Assembly (NCBI GenBank): GCA_025560025.1
Contig: CP048485.1
Span: 62,001 to 126,000, forward strand
Source: Agrobacterium tumefaciens
GTDB taxonomy: Bacteria > Pseudomonadota > Alphaproteobacteria > Rhizobiales > Rhizobiaceae
Direction: 5' to 3'
Length of the DNA stretch: 64,000 bases
Program-made: the position numbers and the translations under genes
The notes under the pieces: model-generated
Databases searched by the model: none
What the model saw: only the letters and a program-made list of their open reading frames with translations
What the model was told of the DNA's origin: nothing
In this document: positions 53,384-61,774 of the stretch, one piece after another
How the letters are laid out: every line of letters starts with the position of its first letter
How positions within the stretch are numbered: the stretch's first letter is position 1

Positions 53384-54544
53384 ATGAATGCTCTCGACGA
53401 TTACAATTACTTGAGGCTGGCTGGCCGGCCAGTCCAGACAAACGTTAAAGGGGTTTTCACGTACGTGGACCTCTTCGCCGGCTGTGGCGGAACAGCTCTT
53501 GGCGTCGAAGAGGCGTGCCGGGCGGTGGGTTTAGCGACCTCCGTTCCCTTCGCTATTGATAACAGTGCTGCGGCCTGTGCTGTATTTAGAGACAATTTCC
53601 CTTCCGCAAACTTGCATCAAGGGGATGTCGGGGACTTTTTCGAGGCAGATCTAGATGCTCCGTTAAACTCGGTGGAAATTGAGCTCGCAAAGAAGGCTGG
53701 GAAAGTTGACTTAGTTATTGGAGGACCACCCTGTCAGGGTCATTCCGATCTAAATAACTACTCGCGCCGAGCGGACCCAAAAAATGCCTTATACAGTACC
53801 CTTGCTCGCGCTGCGAAAGTGTTCAGGCCTCGGCATGTTATCATAGAGAACGTACAAGGCACGCCGCACGACAGAGCCGGTATATTTCAAACTACCGTTA
53901 ACAATCTAATAGGACAGGGATACCATGTCGAATTCGGACTAGTCGATTTATCTCGGCTTGGTGTTCCACAGACTCGTCGTCGTCACATTGTGGTGGCGTC
54001 TCTAGAGTTCGCGCCGCCGTCGATCCCGAAAATAGTCCAAGAAAATGAGGTAACCGAGCGTCGCGATGTTCGCTGGGCGATTGGTGATTTGCTAAAAACC
54101 GCCAGCACGAAGCTTGTTGACCAACCCTCGAAGCCCTCGAAAGACAATGTTCGGCGTATTGAATACCTTTTCAATAATGGGCTTTATGATCTCCCAAATT
54201 CGGAACGCCCACCTTGCCATAGAGATAGAAAGCAGACCTACAACAGCGTGTATGGGCGCCTCAAATGGGATTTGCCGTCTCAAACAATTACGAGTGGGTT
54301 TTATAGTATGTGTATGGGCCGTTATGTGCATCCTGAAAAATATAGGACACTGACTGCGCATGAAGCAGCAAGGCTCCAATGTTTTCCTGATTTCTTCTCG
54401 TTCGAGGCGGCCGGTAGCAGAACAGCTATAGCGACATTGATTGGAAATGCAGTTCCCATGAAGCTTTCATACGCAATTGTGCGATCGCTCCTTAATATTC
54501 AGAAGATAGAGAGAGAGCCAGTTCAGAAGGTTGATAAACTATGA
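53384..54544 (+). CDS. DNA cytosine-5 methyltransferase 1 of a LlaJI-like system
   Basis: All key C5-methyltransferase motifs are in order: I DLFAGCGGTALG (about residue 29), IV GGPPCQGHS with the catalytic Cys, VI IIENVQG, VIII PQTRRRH and X IGNAVP. It should methylate one strand of an asymmetric site. The frame is open from ATG 53228, but the first 52 codons look non-coding and would crowd the divergent vsr promoter; GGAG before ATG 53384 favours the shorter form. It overlaps the second methyltransferase by ATGA. Confidence 0.88.
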   Translation: MNALDDYNYLRLAGRPVQTNVKGVFTYVDLFAGCGGTALGVEEACRAVGLATSVPFAIDNSAAACAVFRDNFPSANLHQGDVGDFFEADLDAPLNSVEIELAKKAGKVDLVIGGPPCQGHSDLNNYSRRADPKNALYSTLARAAKVFRPRHVIIENVQGTPHDRAGIFQTTVNNLIGQGYHVEFGLVDLSRLGVPQTRRRHIVVASLEFAPPSIPKIVQENEVTERRDVRWAIGDLLKTASTKLVDQPSKPSKDNVRRIEYLFNNGLYDLPNSERPPCHRDRKQTYNSVYGRLKWDLPSQTITSGFYSMCMGRYVHPEKYRTLTAHEAARLQCFPDFFSFEAAGSRTAIATLIGNAVPMKLSYAIVRSLLNIQKIEREPVQKVDKL

Positions 54545-55662
54545 AAGTCGCTGGCTTATTTGCGGGTATCGGCGGGTTCGAGGTGGGTCTGAGCAAATCA
54601 GGACACGAAGCAGCCTTTTTCTGTGAGCTTGATCCGGCGGCAGCGTCAATTTTACGGCGGCGTTTTCCCGGCGTAGAAATTCAGTCCGATATACGAACAC
54701 TGGGCTCGTTGCCTAGTAACATCGATCTAGTTACAGCGGGATTCCCTTGTCAGAACTTAAGTTCCTCGGGTCTCAAAGCTGGAATAACGGGTACCCAGTC
54801 GTCACTTGTGAGTGAGGTGTTCCGTTTGCTCGAGTCGCGGCCAGTAGAATGGGTCTTGATCGAGAATGTTCACTTTATGCTTCATCTCAACAAAGGCGCA
54901 GGAATGCGGGCAGTCGTCGAAGGTCTAGAGCAATTGGGATATTCTTGGGCATATAGACTGCTCGACACAGAGTCGTTTGGCCTACCTCAACGTCGGCGCA
55001 GGGTGTTTATCTTGGCCAGCTTGAACCATGATCCTAGAAACGTCTTGCTTTCTGAGGACGCGCCGGCGGCTCCAATTCGTGAGCTAAGCATTCAACAGCC
55101 GGTTGGTTTTTACTGGACCGAAGGCACATACGCGACCGGGTTAGCCGCGAACTCGGTGCCGCCGTTGAAAGGTGGCTCTACAATTGGAATACCGTCTCCC
55201 CCGGCGATCATGATGCCTGATGGACTTGTGGGTACGCCTGATATTCGTGATGCCGAACGTCTACAAGGATTTGCCGAGGATTGGACGAACGATCCAGCGG
55301 TAGGGCGTTCCTCGTTTCGTTGGCGACTTATCGGCAATGCAGTATCTGTAAACGTCTCAGCTTGGCTTGGTTCGAAGCTTGCTTCGCCAGATAGATACGA
55401 TCACCAAAACGATGACCCAATTTCGTCCGATGAATGGCCGAATGCTGCGTGGAACGTCGGTGGAGGCAAGTATAAGTCGCGCGCATCGTCAAGACCGTTA
55501 CTCGGTGTCGAAGCCGGACTAGGTGATTTTTTACGTCACCCACTAAAGCCTCTATCCGCGAAAGCAACAAGTGGTTTCTTGAAGCGTGCTAGAAAAGGCA
55601 ATCTGAAGTTTCCAGAAGGGTTCCTCATTCGTTTGGACCGGCATTTAAAACATTGCGCTTGA
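54541..55662 (+). CDS. DNA cytosine-5 methyltransferase 2 of a LlaJI-like system
   Basis: The second enzyme has motif I LFAGIGGFEVGLS, IV GFPCQNLSSSG, VI LIENVHFML, VIII GLPQRRRRVF and X IGNAVSVNV. The C-terminal ~80 residues extend past motif X and may take part in target recognition. Two unlike C5-methyltransferases in tandem imply an asymmetric target with each strand served by its own enzyme. It is coupled to the first by a 4-base overlap and to the downstream AAA gene by a ribosome site overlapping its stop (TTGAGGGA). Confidence 0.88.
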   Translation: MKVAGLFAGIGGFEVGLSKSGHEAAFFCELDPAAASILRRRFPGVEIQSDIRTLGSLPSNIDLVTAGFPCQNLSSSGLKAGITGTQSSLVSEVFRLLESRPVEWVLIENVHFMLHLNKGAGMRAVVEGLEQLGYSWAYRLLDTESFGLPQRRRRVFILASLNHDPRNVLLSEDAPAAPIRELSIQQPVGFYWTEGTYATGLAANSVPPLKGGSTIGIPSPPAIMMPDGLVGTPDIRDAERLQGFAEDWTNDPAVGRSSFRWRLIGNAVSVNVSAWLGSKLASPDRYDHQNDDPISSDEWPNAAWNVGGGKYKSRASSRPLLGVEAGLGDFLRHPLKPLSAKATSGFLKRARKGNLKFPEGFLIRLDRHLKHCA

Positions 55663-55671
55663 GGGAAACAC

Positions 55672-57147
55672 ATGAAAGATCTTACTGCTCCTCTTCCGCA
55701 ACCCGTCTTGTCTGAGCTCGATGGAGCATTGGAAAGTCTTAAGGACGCAAATCGTAGATCCAATACGAAGGGAAAGCCCCTCAAAGATTGGTTTAAAGAT
55801 AACCTCGGCCACGAAACAGCCGTCACCTACATTACCGCCGACAACCAAATAGGGAATCGTTTTAAGGAGCAGCGAGGAAAACTCGCACCATACACCATTT
55901 TCTTTTTTGTCGATGAGAAGCTAATAGGTCGAACCAAGGCGAAGATTGGCGAATACGTATACCCGGAGTTGGAGGCGGCATTTTTCTTCATTTACGACAA
56001 AGGCCAGAAAACATACAAATTGCCGTTGGTTCTGACCAGAAATCCTGATGATCAAATAGTGCTACGCCTTGTCGCTGACAAAGGGGATCAATATACGGCG
56101 ATCCAAGCTTTACCAGTAGCAGTTGGTGGTAAGGCTGACAACGTTAATAAAACCTTGGGCCATACCAAGGAGAAAATCGATCTAGTCGGCATAGACGGTG
56201 CAATTGCACAGGCGTCGGCAAGTATCAATGCGGGCAAGCACGTTATCCTCTTGGGGCCTCCCGGAACAGCAAAGACTGAATTGGCCGAGTTGCTTTGCCA
56301 GAATTTCAATACCGATTATGTGTTGTCTACCGCGACTGCGGAATGGAGTACATTTGAAACTATTGGAGGGTATCTGACCTCTCTGACGGACGAAAGCACA
56401 GAGCTTGATTTTCAAGCTGGAATTGTGACAAGCAGCATAAAAGATGATGTATGGCTCATCATCGATGAGTTCAACCGGGCAGATATGGATAAAGCGTTCG
56501 GGGAGCTTTTTACAATCCTTTTGGGCAAAACGATTGATCTGCCGTACAAGAAACGTACGGGCGCGGGTGCGAAACCTGTGCAAGTTGGCCCGGACGCCTC
56601 TGAGATTAATCGGTATCCCATTCGTCTTTCATCGAACTGGCGTTTGATTGCCACGATGAATAGTTTCGACAAAGCTAGCTTAGCTAGACTGTCGCTAGCG
56701 CTCATGCGGAGGTTTGCAATTGTCCATGTTGATCCTCCGCCGCCAGATAAATACGAAGAGCTCCTGTTGAAATTCGCAGCTTCAAGAGCGCCGACGATGT
56801 CAAAAGCCGATAGTGCTTTCAACGATTCGGTCGGTCATTTGGCCGCATTGTTTGCGCGAGAAACGGTTGGCAGTTTCCGGCGGGCAGATATACATATCGG
56901 GCCCGCTATCCCTCTCGACTGTATCAAATACTTTGCGTCCAGGTTAACGCAAGACGAAAGCTTGCCCCCCTCCGCGCTGACAACTGAGGCGGTTACCAAC
57001 TATTTATTTCCGCAATTCGAGGGGCGCGACGACATTCATTCAGTCGTGATAGATAGTTTGGTGTCTGTCGTTGGGTTGGATGAAGCTGAGAAAAAAATCG
57101 CTTCCGATAGGCTGGCTGTCTTTACAGGGTTCAGACGAGCTCGATGA
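55672..57147 (+). CDS. McrB-like AAA+ NTPase, restriction subunit R1 (LlaJI/BsuMI type)
   Basis: The N-terminal ~180 residues form a region without recognised motif, probably target-recognising. The AAA+ domain has Walker A GPPGTAKTE (residues 195-203), Walker B WLIIDEFNRADMDK (about 262-275) and sensor MNSFD (329-333). The last resembles the MNxxD motif that gives McrB its GTP preference. It should move DNA or switch on the nuclease encoded next, with which it overlaps by ATGA. The 491-residue length matches R1-type subunits. Confidence 0.85.
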   Translation: MKDLTAPLPQPVLSELDGALESLKDANRRSNTKGKPLKDWFKDNLGHETAVTYITADNQIGNRFKEQRGKLAPYTIFFFVDEKLIGRTKAKIGEYVYPELEAAFFFIYDKGQKTYKLPLVLTRNPDDQIVLRLVADKGDQYTAIQALPVAVGGKADNVNKTLGHTKEKIDLVGIDGAIAQASASINAGKHVILLGPPGTAKTELAELLCQNFNTDYVLSTATAEWSTFETIGGYLTSLTDESTELDFQAGIVTSSIKDDVWLIIDEFNRADMDKAFGELFTILLGKTIDLPYKKRTGAGAKPVQVGPDASEINRYPIRLSSNWRLIATMNSFDKASLARLSLALMRRFAIVHVDPPPPDKYEELLLKFAASRAPTMSKADSAFNDSVGHLAALFARETVGSFRRADIHIGPAIPLDCIKYFASRLTQDESLPPSALTTEAVTNYLFPQFEGRDDIHSVVIDSLVSVVGLDEAEKKIASDRLAVFTGFRRAR

Positions 57148-58421
57148 TTTCAAAGAGACAACGCTGGGCAGACTTCATCTGTCATCCAAGTCGTCCAACG
57201 CGCTACCTTTCTGGACTCAGCGATACTGTAGGAATAACCGTTCAGCCCATTAGCGATCCCACGTTCGTTGACTTTGTGAACAAGCTCGCGGCTGGGAATG
57301 ACGACGGCAGCTTACTTATAGACGCCCTGGACTACGCTTTCGGTGGGTACCATGACTTTCTCGATAGCAGGCTGAAAGCTCTTCTTAGAAGTTTGTCGAA
57401 CACAAGCGGAAGAGAGCAGACTGTGGTTGGTCCAGCAATTAAGGGTACAGTGGATTGGCCACGCACGCTTACTGGACGTGCAACAAGTAGACTTCCCGAG
57501 GGACGTTTCGTGGTAGGGCGACCCTTCAAGTCTTTTGACCTCCCCGAAAATCGACTTCTGAGTTATTTTCTTTTGAATATCGTAAGCGATATCAACCGCT
57601 TGACAGATGCACTCGGCAGTGGGGCTTTGATTGCAAAGTATAGCGAAATGCGCCGAGCTGGAGAAGCTGGACTACGTGATTTCAACCTTCGCAAAGTTTC
57701 AAAGGTTGTCAGTCCTACTTCCGTGATGCTGAATGAAGCACGGTCAGCTAGAGACGTGTCATACCGGGAGCTTGCGGCGTTAGTTGAACGAAGAGAGGCA
57801 ATCACTTCTCAACGCTCGATTGGTAAGCTTGAGGCAGTTTTGGAGTTGGTGAGGACTGGTTGGCTTGCTCCCGTGAGTGATGACAATCTATTTGAAGTAT
57901 ATGCACTTGCGGTTGTTCTTGACGTACTCGCGAATGAGTGTGGATTGGGACAACCAACGCAATATGGTCTCGTCACAAAAAAGCGAATGCATGTGGCACG
58001 TTTCACGTCAAATGGTCTTATCGTGAACGTTTATTATAATCAGTCGCCATCTTCTATTTTTGGGCTTAAATCGAGATATCGGCGGGTGGTGGACGGATGG
58101 GAGGGCCTTACCGGTGGAGAGCGTCGTCCCGATATCATGTTAGAGTTCCTACGAAACGGCTCGAGACACGTGCTGTTGATCGAATGTAAACGTTCTGATG
58201 ATGACGGCTACAGAAGAGACAGTGTCTACAAAGTTTTTGGATACTTATACGACTTTCAAGATTTGTGGCCTCGAAGTGACTTGCCCAAGACCGCCCTAAT
58301 TATGCCGGATGGATTAAAGGCAACGGGCCAATCAGGAGGGTCGTTGGATATAATGTTGATTTCCGGAGATCAGCGGGCGCAATTTTTTGCAGTAATCGAG
58401 CATATTATTAGTAAAATGTAG
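57144..58421 (+). CDS. McrC-like PD-(D/E)xK nuclease, restriction subunit R2 (LlaJI type)
   Basis: The C-terminal domain carries a PD-(D/E)xK active site: D330 in RRPDIMLEF and E347/K349 in LLIECKRS. The N-terminal ~250 residues are of the McrC/DUF2357-like type (DLPENRLLSYFLLNIV, the PENRLL motif typical of McrC-like proteins). Together with the AAA subunit it should cut unmodified target DNA. It is the last gene of the four-gene operon, coupled to R1 by a 4-base overlap. Confidence 0.82.
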   Translation: MISKRQRWADFICHPSRPTRYLSGLSDTVGITVQPISDPTFVDFVNKLAAGNDDGSLLIDALDYAFGGYHDFLDSRLKALLRSLSNTSGREQTVVGPAIKGTVDWPRTLTGRATSRLPEGRFVVGRPFKSFDLPENRLLSYFLLNIVSDINRLTDALGSGALIAKYSEMRRAGEAGLRDFNLRKVSKVVSPTSVMLNEARSARDVSYRELAALVERREAITSQRSIGKLEAVLELVRTGWLAPVSDDNLFEVYALAVVLDVLANECGLGQPTQYGLVTKKRMHVARFTSNGLIVNVYYNQSPSSIFGLKSRYRRVVDGWEGLTGGERRPDIMLEFLRNGSRHVLLIECKRSDDDGYRRDSVYKVFGYLYDFQDLWPRSDLPKTALIMPDGLKATGQSGGSLDIMLISGDQRAQFFAVIEHIISKM

Positions 58422-58445
58422 AGTAAATTTATTTAATATCTATAT

Positions 58446-58997
58446 TTAGTTCGTGTTGTTTTTAATTATTCGATACACTTGCATTCTGGAACATTTGGCT
58501 TGCCGCGCGATTGCTGCAATGCCAACACCTTCTAGGTATAGATCAGAAATAAACTGATAATCTATCCGACGCTTCCCTCCTTTGTAGACTCCAGCGCGTT
58601 TTGCCCGCGTGATTCCTTCGAGCTGGCGCTCTTTAATAAAGCGCCTCTCCATTTCGGCGACCATGCCCAAAACGGTCAGCATAATCCGCCCCATCTCACC
58701 ACGTGTCGATACTCGTGGGTTCAATATTGTTAAGAAGGCGCCCCTTGCTTCACATTCATGAACGATGTTCAGCACATCACGTGTATCTCGCCCGAGACGA
58801 TCTAGCCGCGTCACGATTAACTCATCGCTTTCCCGCAAGAAGTCAATAATCGTAGCTAGTTCAGTTCGACCCTCACGGCTTGCCCCAGACACCTTTTCAG
58901 CGCGAATGATAGCGCATCCTTCTTCTTTAAGTTGTTTCTGCTGAAGATCGAAGTCCTGATCGACCGTGCTCACGCGGGCGTAACCTATTTTTGTCAC
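58446..58997 (-). CDS. Serine recombinase (Tn3-resolvase/invertase type)
   Basis: The catalytic domain starts IGYARVSTVDQ with nucleophile Ser10, and the family motifs RLDRLGRDTRDVL and MLTVLGMVAEMERRFIKERQ follow. The last ~45 residues form a helix-turn-helix (IAAIARQAKCSRMQVYRI). The apparent start is GTG at 58997 with TGAGGTGACAG before it. It points away from the restriction operon, leaving 24 bases between the two stop codons. It could be a leftover of an older mobile element or act in island rearrangement; no transposase or res-like repeats were found beside it. Confidence 0.9.
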   Translation of the reverse strand: MTKIGYARVSTVDQDFDLQQKQLKEEGCAIIRAEKVSGASREGRTELATIIDFLRESDELIVTRLDRLGRDTRDVLNIVHECEARGAFLTILNPRVSTRGEMGRIMLTVLGMVAEMERRFIKERQLEGITRAKRAGVYKGGKRRIDYQFISDLYLEGVGIAAIARQAKCSRMQVYRIIKNNTN

Positions 58998-59218
58998 CTG
59001 TCACCTCAAGCTTTAGGCCACAGGGTACCAAGTCACAAATAGTAGCTGTCAACTCATATGTTACATCAGTCGGTAGGAGTTAAGTTGCGTCACATGGGGG
59101 TATACCCTCAAGTGACGCTCGCTGCGCTAGTTTCACGCCCAGCGGGTGCCGACTGTAGTTGCAGATTGAAGAAGCTATGGCCAGCTACAGTAACACAATA
59201 TTGCACTAACACACGCTC

Positions 59219-60045
59219 ATGGTAGTATTATTGACAAAGCCATTTGGGACTTTCTCAAACAAGGATTTGCCTCACGGGATGATCGAGCGACTTGATAAAA
59301 TTCCACCTAGCAAGGATTTGGTCGCTTTCTTAGCGAGCGTGTCTGATCTATTCACACGCTTGCGACTATGGGTCGAAGCTAATGGGGAACAAATTCTTTC
59401 GGTAGCGCGTGTCGCGCACCGAAATATTATTTTTGAGAAGGCGGGATGGCTTTTGCACCATACCACTCCACTCCATCTGATAACCGATGATATGACAGAG
59501 CATGACATCACGCCGATACTTGAAGCATATTATCTGGAGAGTTGGTCAGATATCGCTGTGGCATTCCGAAACCGTGTGGGGGAGATGAACCTAGACAAGG
59601 AAGCTCGAGCCGCGTTTGAAGAAGCTCTGCTCGCCCATGGCCGGGGCTCTACCGTGCAGCTATACGCGTTGTCTTCCCGGAAATAGAACGCATCGCCCGG
59701 GACCAGTTGCTGGAGGGCACGCTTGAAGGGATAGCCAGCCTAAAAGAAGTACGTCAAGCTGCCGGAGAACTGGGTTGGGGTGAGTGGCAGAAATTTGACG
59801 AGGACCCGATATTTGGTCAATTCACGGTGATGTCATACCATCTCTACGAAGTTGCAAAAACGCGCGAAAGAATTGCCCAGTTAGCATATTCGCCCATTCC
59901 TAACCGTCACGCCGCACTACATGGTTTAATTGCATACAATAGCCTCCAGAGCAGCGTGTCGGCAATAATCATGGCGGAGTTCATGTTCAAAGCCATATCG
60001 ATTCTCAGGGATCGGCCTAAGACGCAAATGTGCGGTCTGCTATAA
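59219..60045 (+). pseudogene. Frameshifted HEPN-like gene
   Basis: Two open frames, 59219-59686 and 59707-60045, read as one protein of about 275 residues if a single base is restored near the GGGG at 59643-59646. In the second frame the codons just before 59707 give PGLYRAAIRVVFPEIER, which continues naturally from EEALLAHGRG in the first. The C-terminal part has NRHAALHG, an R-x4-H motif (Arg codon 59905, His codon 59920) of HEPN type. The function is unknown. One base appears deleted; real decay, a sequencing error or programmed frameshifting are possible. Confidence 0.65.
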
Positions 60046-60370
60046 ATCGCTTTGGCAGCATGATACGTTGCGTTGTTTCAACGATGGCTCTACGAAGAAT
60101 AGCACAAATAGCGCTATTTAGGCCAGTTTTCTATTTCGCAGCATAATATTACAACAGCTATCAGAAATAGAGATAAGTGGATTGACTTGCGAATTGTGTC
60201 TTGACCAAGGTATAGATCGGAGTCGAGATGGAATATTCTAGACGGCTTTGGTTTCAATGCTTGCCGTCATAGCCCAAGCCGGACAACTGAGACGTTTTGT
60301 GGTCCTTTAAACATCCAGTGGTCACCATCGTTGGCCAAATTGATCCAGGATGCAAGCAGGGAGAACATTT
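60046..60370. other. AT-rich gap between the HEPN-like genes
   Basis: These 325 bases contain no gene I can support. They are AT-rich and probably carry the promoter for the next two genes. No clear hairpin or repeat was seen. Confidence 0.5.
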
Positions 60371-60904
60371 ATGCGCGAAATCGAAGGAATTAAAGAGGCA
60401 ATGAAACTCCTCGAGCCGTACTGGACTGACATCGAGGACGACTTCCTTCACCACAATACGCGTTTTCTGGAGCTCGCCGCTACAGATCACGACATACTAG
60501 GTCGCGTGCTCCGATCTCACTTAGTCGTCGAAAATTTCCTAAACAGCTATCTGCAGGCGACATTTGGTTTCGACGACTTAGATGATCTCCGGCTATCGTT
60601 CGCGCAGAAAGCGAAGATGCTTCCTTCCGCCCAAGCGAGCGCAGCTTTCATACGTCCCGGCGTCATCCAACTCAACAAAATTCGAAATAAGTTTGGGCAC
60701 ACGCTGACGCATGCCATTGAACTAGCTGAGATCAATTTGATCACCCAGATTCTCGATATCGCGAGACCGAGCACGACGTTCGCGGAACCCATCGAAGCTA
60801 TCGAGGCGTTCGCGCCTATCGCATGCGCTTTTCTTTCAGTGCCACCAAAGCATCTGGAGGAGGCTCTTCTAGAAGCATTCAAGACTGTTCGCTGGGAGAG
60901 TTAA
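60371..60904 (+). CDS. Small HEPN-like protein of unknown function
   Basis: The 177-residue, mostly helical product is not recognised at family level. It contains KIRNKFGHTL, an R-x4-H motif (Arg105, His110) followed by helix, as in HEPN RNases such as those of toxin and defence systems. The preceding HLVVENFLNSYL is a helix also usual in HEPN folds. ATG 60371 is preferred; the frame is open from 60350. Its stop TAA is directly followed by the ATG of the next gene, so the two are coupled. Confidence 0.6.
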   Translation: MREIEGIKEAMKLLEPYWTDIEDDFLHHNTRFLELAATDHDILGRVLRSHLVVENFLNSYLQATFGFDDLDDLRLSFAQKAKMLPSAQASAAFIRPGVIQLNKIRNKFGHTLTHAIELAEINLITQILDIARPSTTFAEPIEAIEAFAPIACAFLSVPPKHLEEALLEAFKTVRWES

Positions 60905-61609
60905 ATGGACCTGGCTTATTGGACACGACAGCGCACCGACATCATTCGGCTATTCTACGATAAGGGGCGCGTTCCTTTCGAGCAACTCAAACGCGATATC
61001 GAGGAAGAAGTGCGGCCATGGGAGCCGCCCTACTTCAACCCCGAGACCGATAATCCGGAGCCAGCGTTCCTCGCCGAGTGGATGCAAGCGGATCAGACCC
61101 GCGAGCTAATCGGGATGCTGGCGGTGTCCCTACTTGCGGATACCTTGAGCCTTTATTTTGTAGAGCTTGAACGTGAGATCGGCATCGCGTTCGTTGATCC
61201 TAAAGAGCGTATCGCCCTGTTCAAGCTAGGGAAGGTCGAGGCATATCGTCAGATAATCCAGCAAGTCTTGGGCGATGCGTTCGAAAACTGCCCTGTAAGA
61301 TTCGACGTCATCGAGCAGGTGATTCTCGCGCGCAATGATTTTGCTCATGGCCAAGATTTCATATCGTTTCAGACGATGCACAATCAACGGACCATCGAAA
61401 AGCATCCAAATCCATTCTTCACCAACACAAAAGAGTCTCTCGCCGAAGGAGACATCCCAGACTGGCGACGCCTTTCAATCGAAGTCAGCCGTGAGAAGCT
61501 GATGGCAGCTATCGATGAGGTGGAAAAGTTAGCAGATTGGGTGGATCGGAACGAAGAAGCCGTGTGGGAATGGCGCGCCGAGATGAAGGCCGTCAAAGAC
61601 AGTAAATAA
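60905..61609 (+). CDS. Second HEPN-like protein of unknown function
   Basis: This 234-residue helical protein starts immediately after the previous stop. It contains ILARNDFAHGQ, again an R-x4-H motif (Arg143, His148), preceded by a helix with FDVIEQV. The C-terminal ~60 residues are charged and helical (AIDEVEKLADWVDRNEEAVWEW). It is probably co-expressed with its partner. RNase activity is inferred only from the motif. Confidence 0.6.
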   Translation: MDLAYWTRQRTDIIRLFYDKGRVPFEQLKRDIEEEVRPWEPPYFNPETDNPEPAFLAEWMQADQTRELIGMLAVSLLADTLSLYFVELEREIGIAFVDPKERIALFKLGKVEAYRQIIQQVLGDAFENCPVRFDVIEQVILARNDFAHGQDFISFQTMHNQRTIEKHPNPFFTNTKESLAEGDIPDWRRLSIEVSREKLMAAIDEVEKLADWVDRNEEAVWEWRAEMKAVKDSK

Positions 61610-61774
61610 GCCTTTTCCAAATTCATCGAAACAATGCCGGGGCTCAAATCACCGCTAGATGAAAGTTCAGTGGCAGGTCAGACCACATTAATTGCCGACG
61701 AGACGACACGGCAAGCGCGCGCAGTTAGTACGGTAAGCTAGTTGCCGAACCCATGCATACGGAGTGGAAATCCT

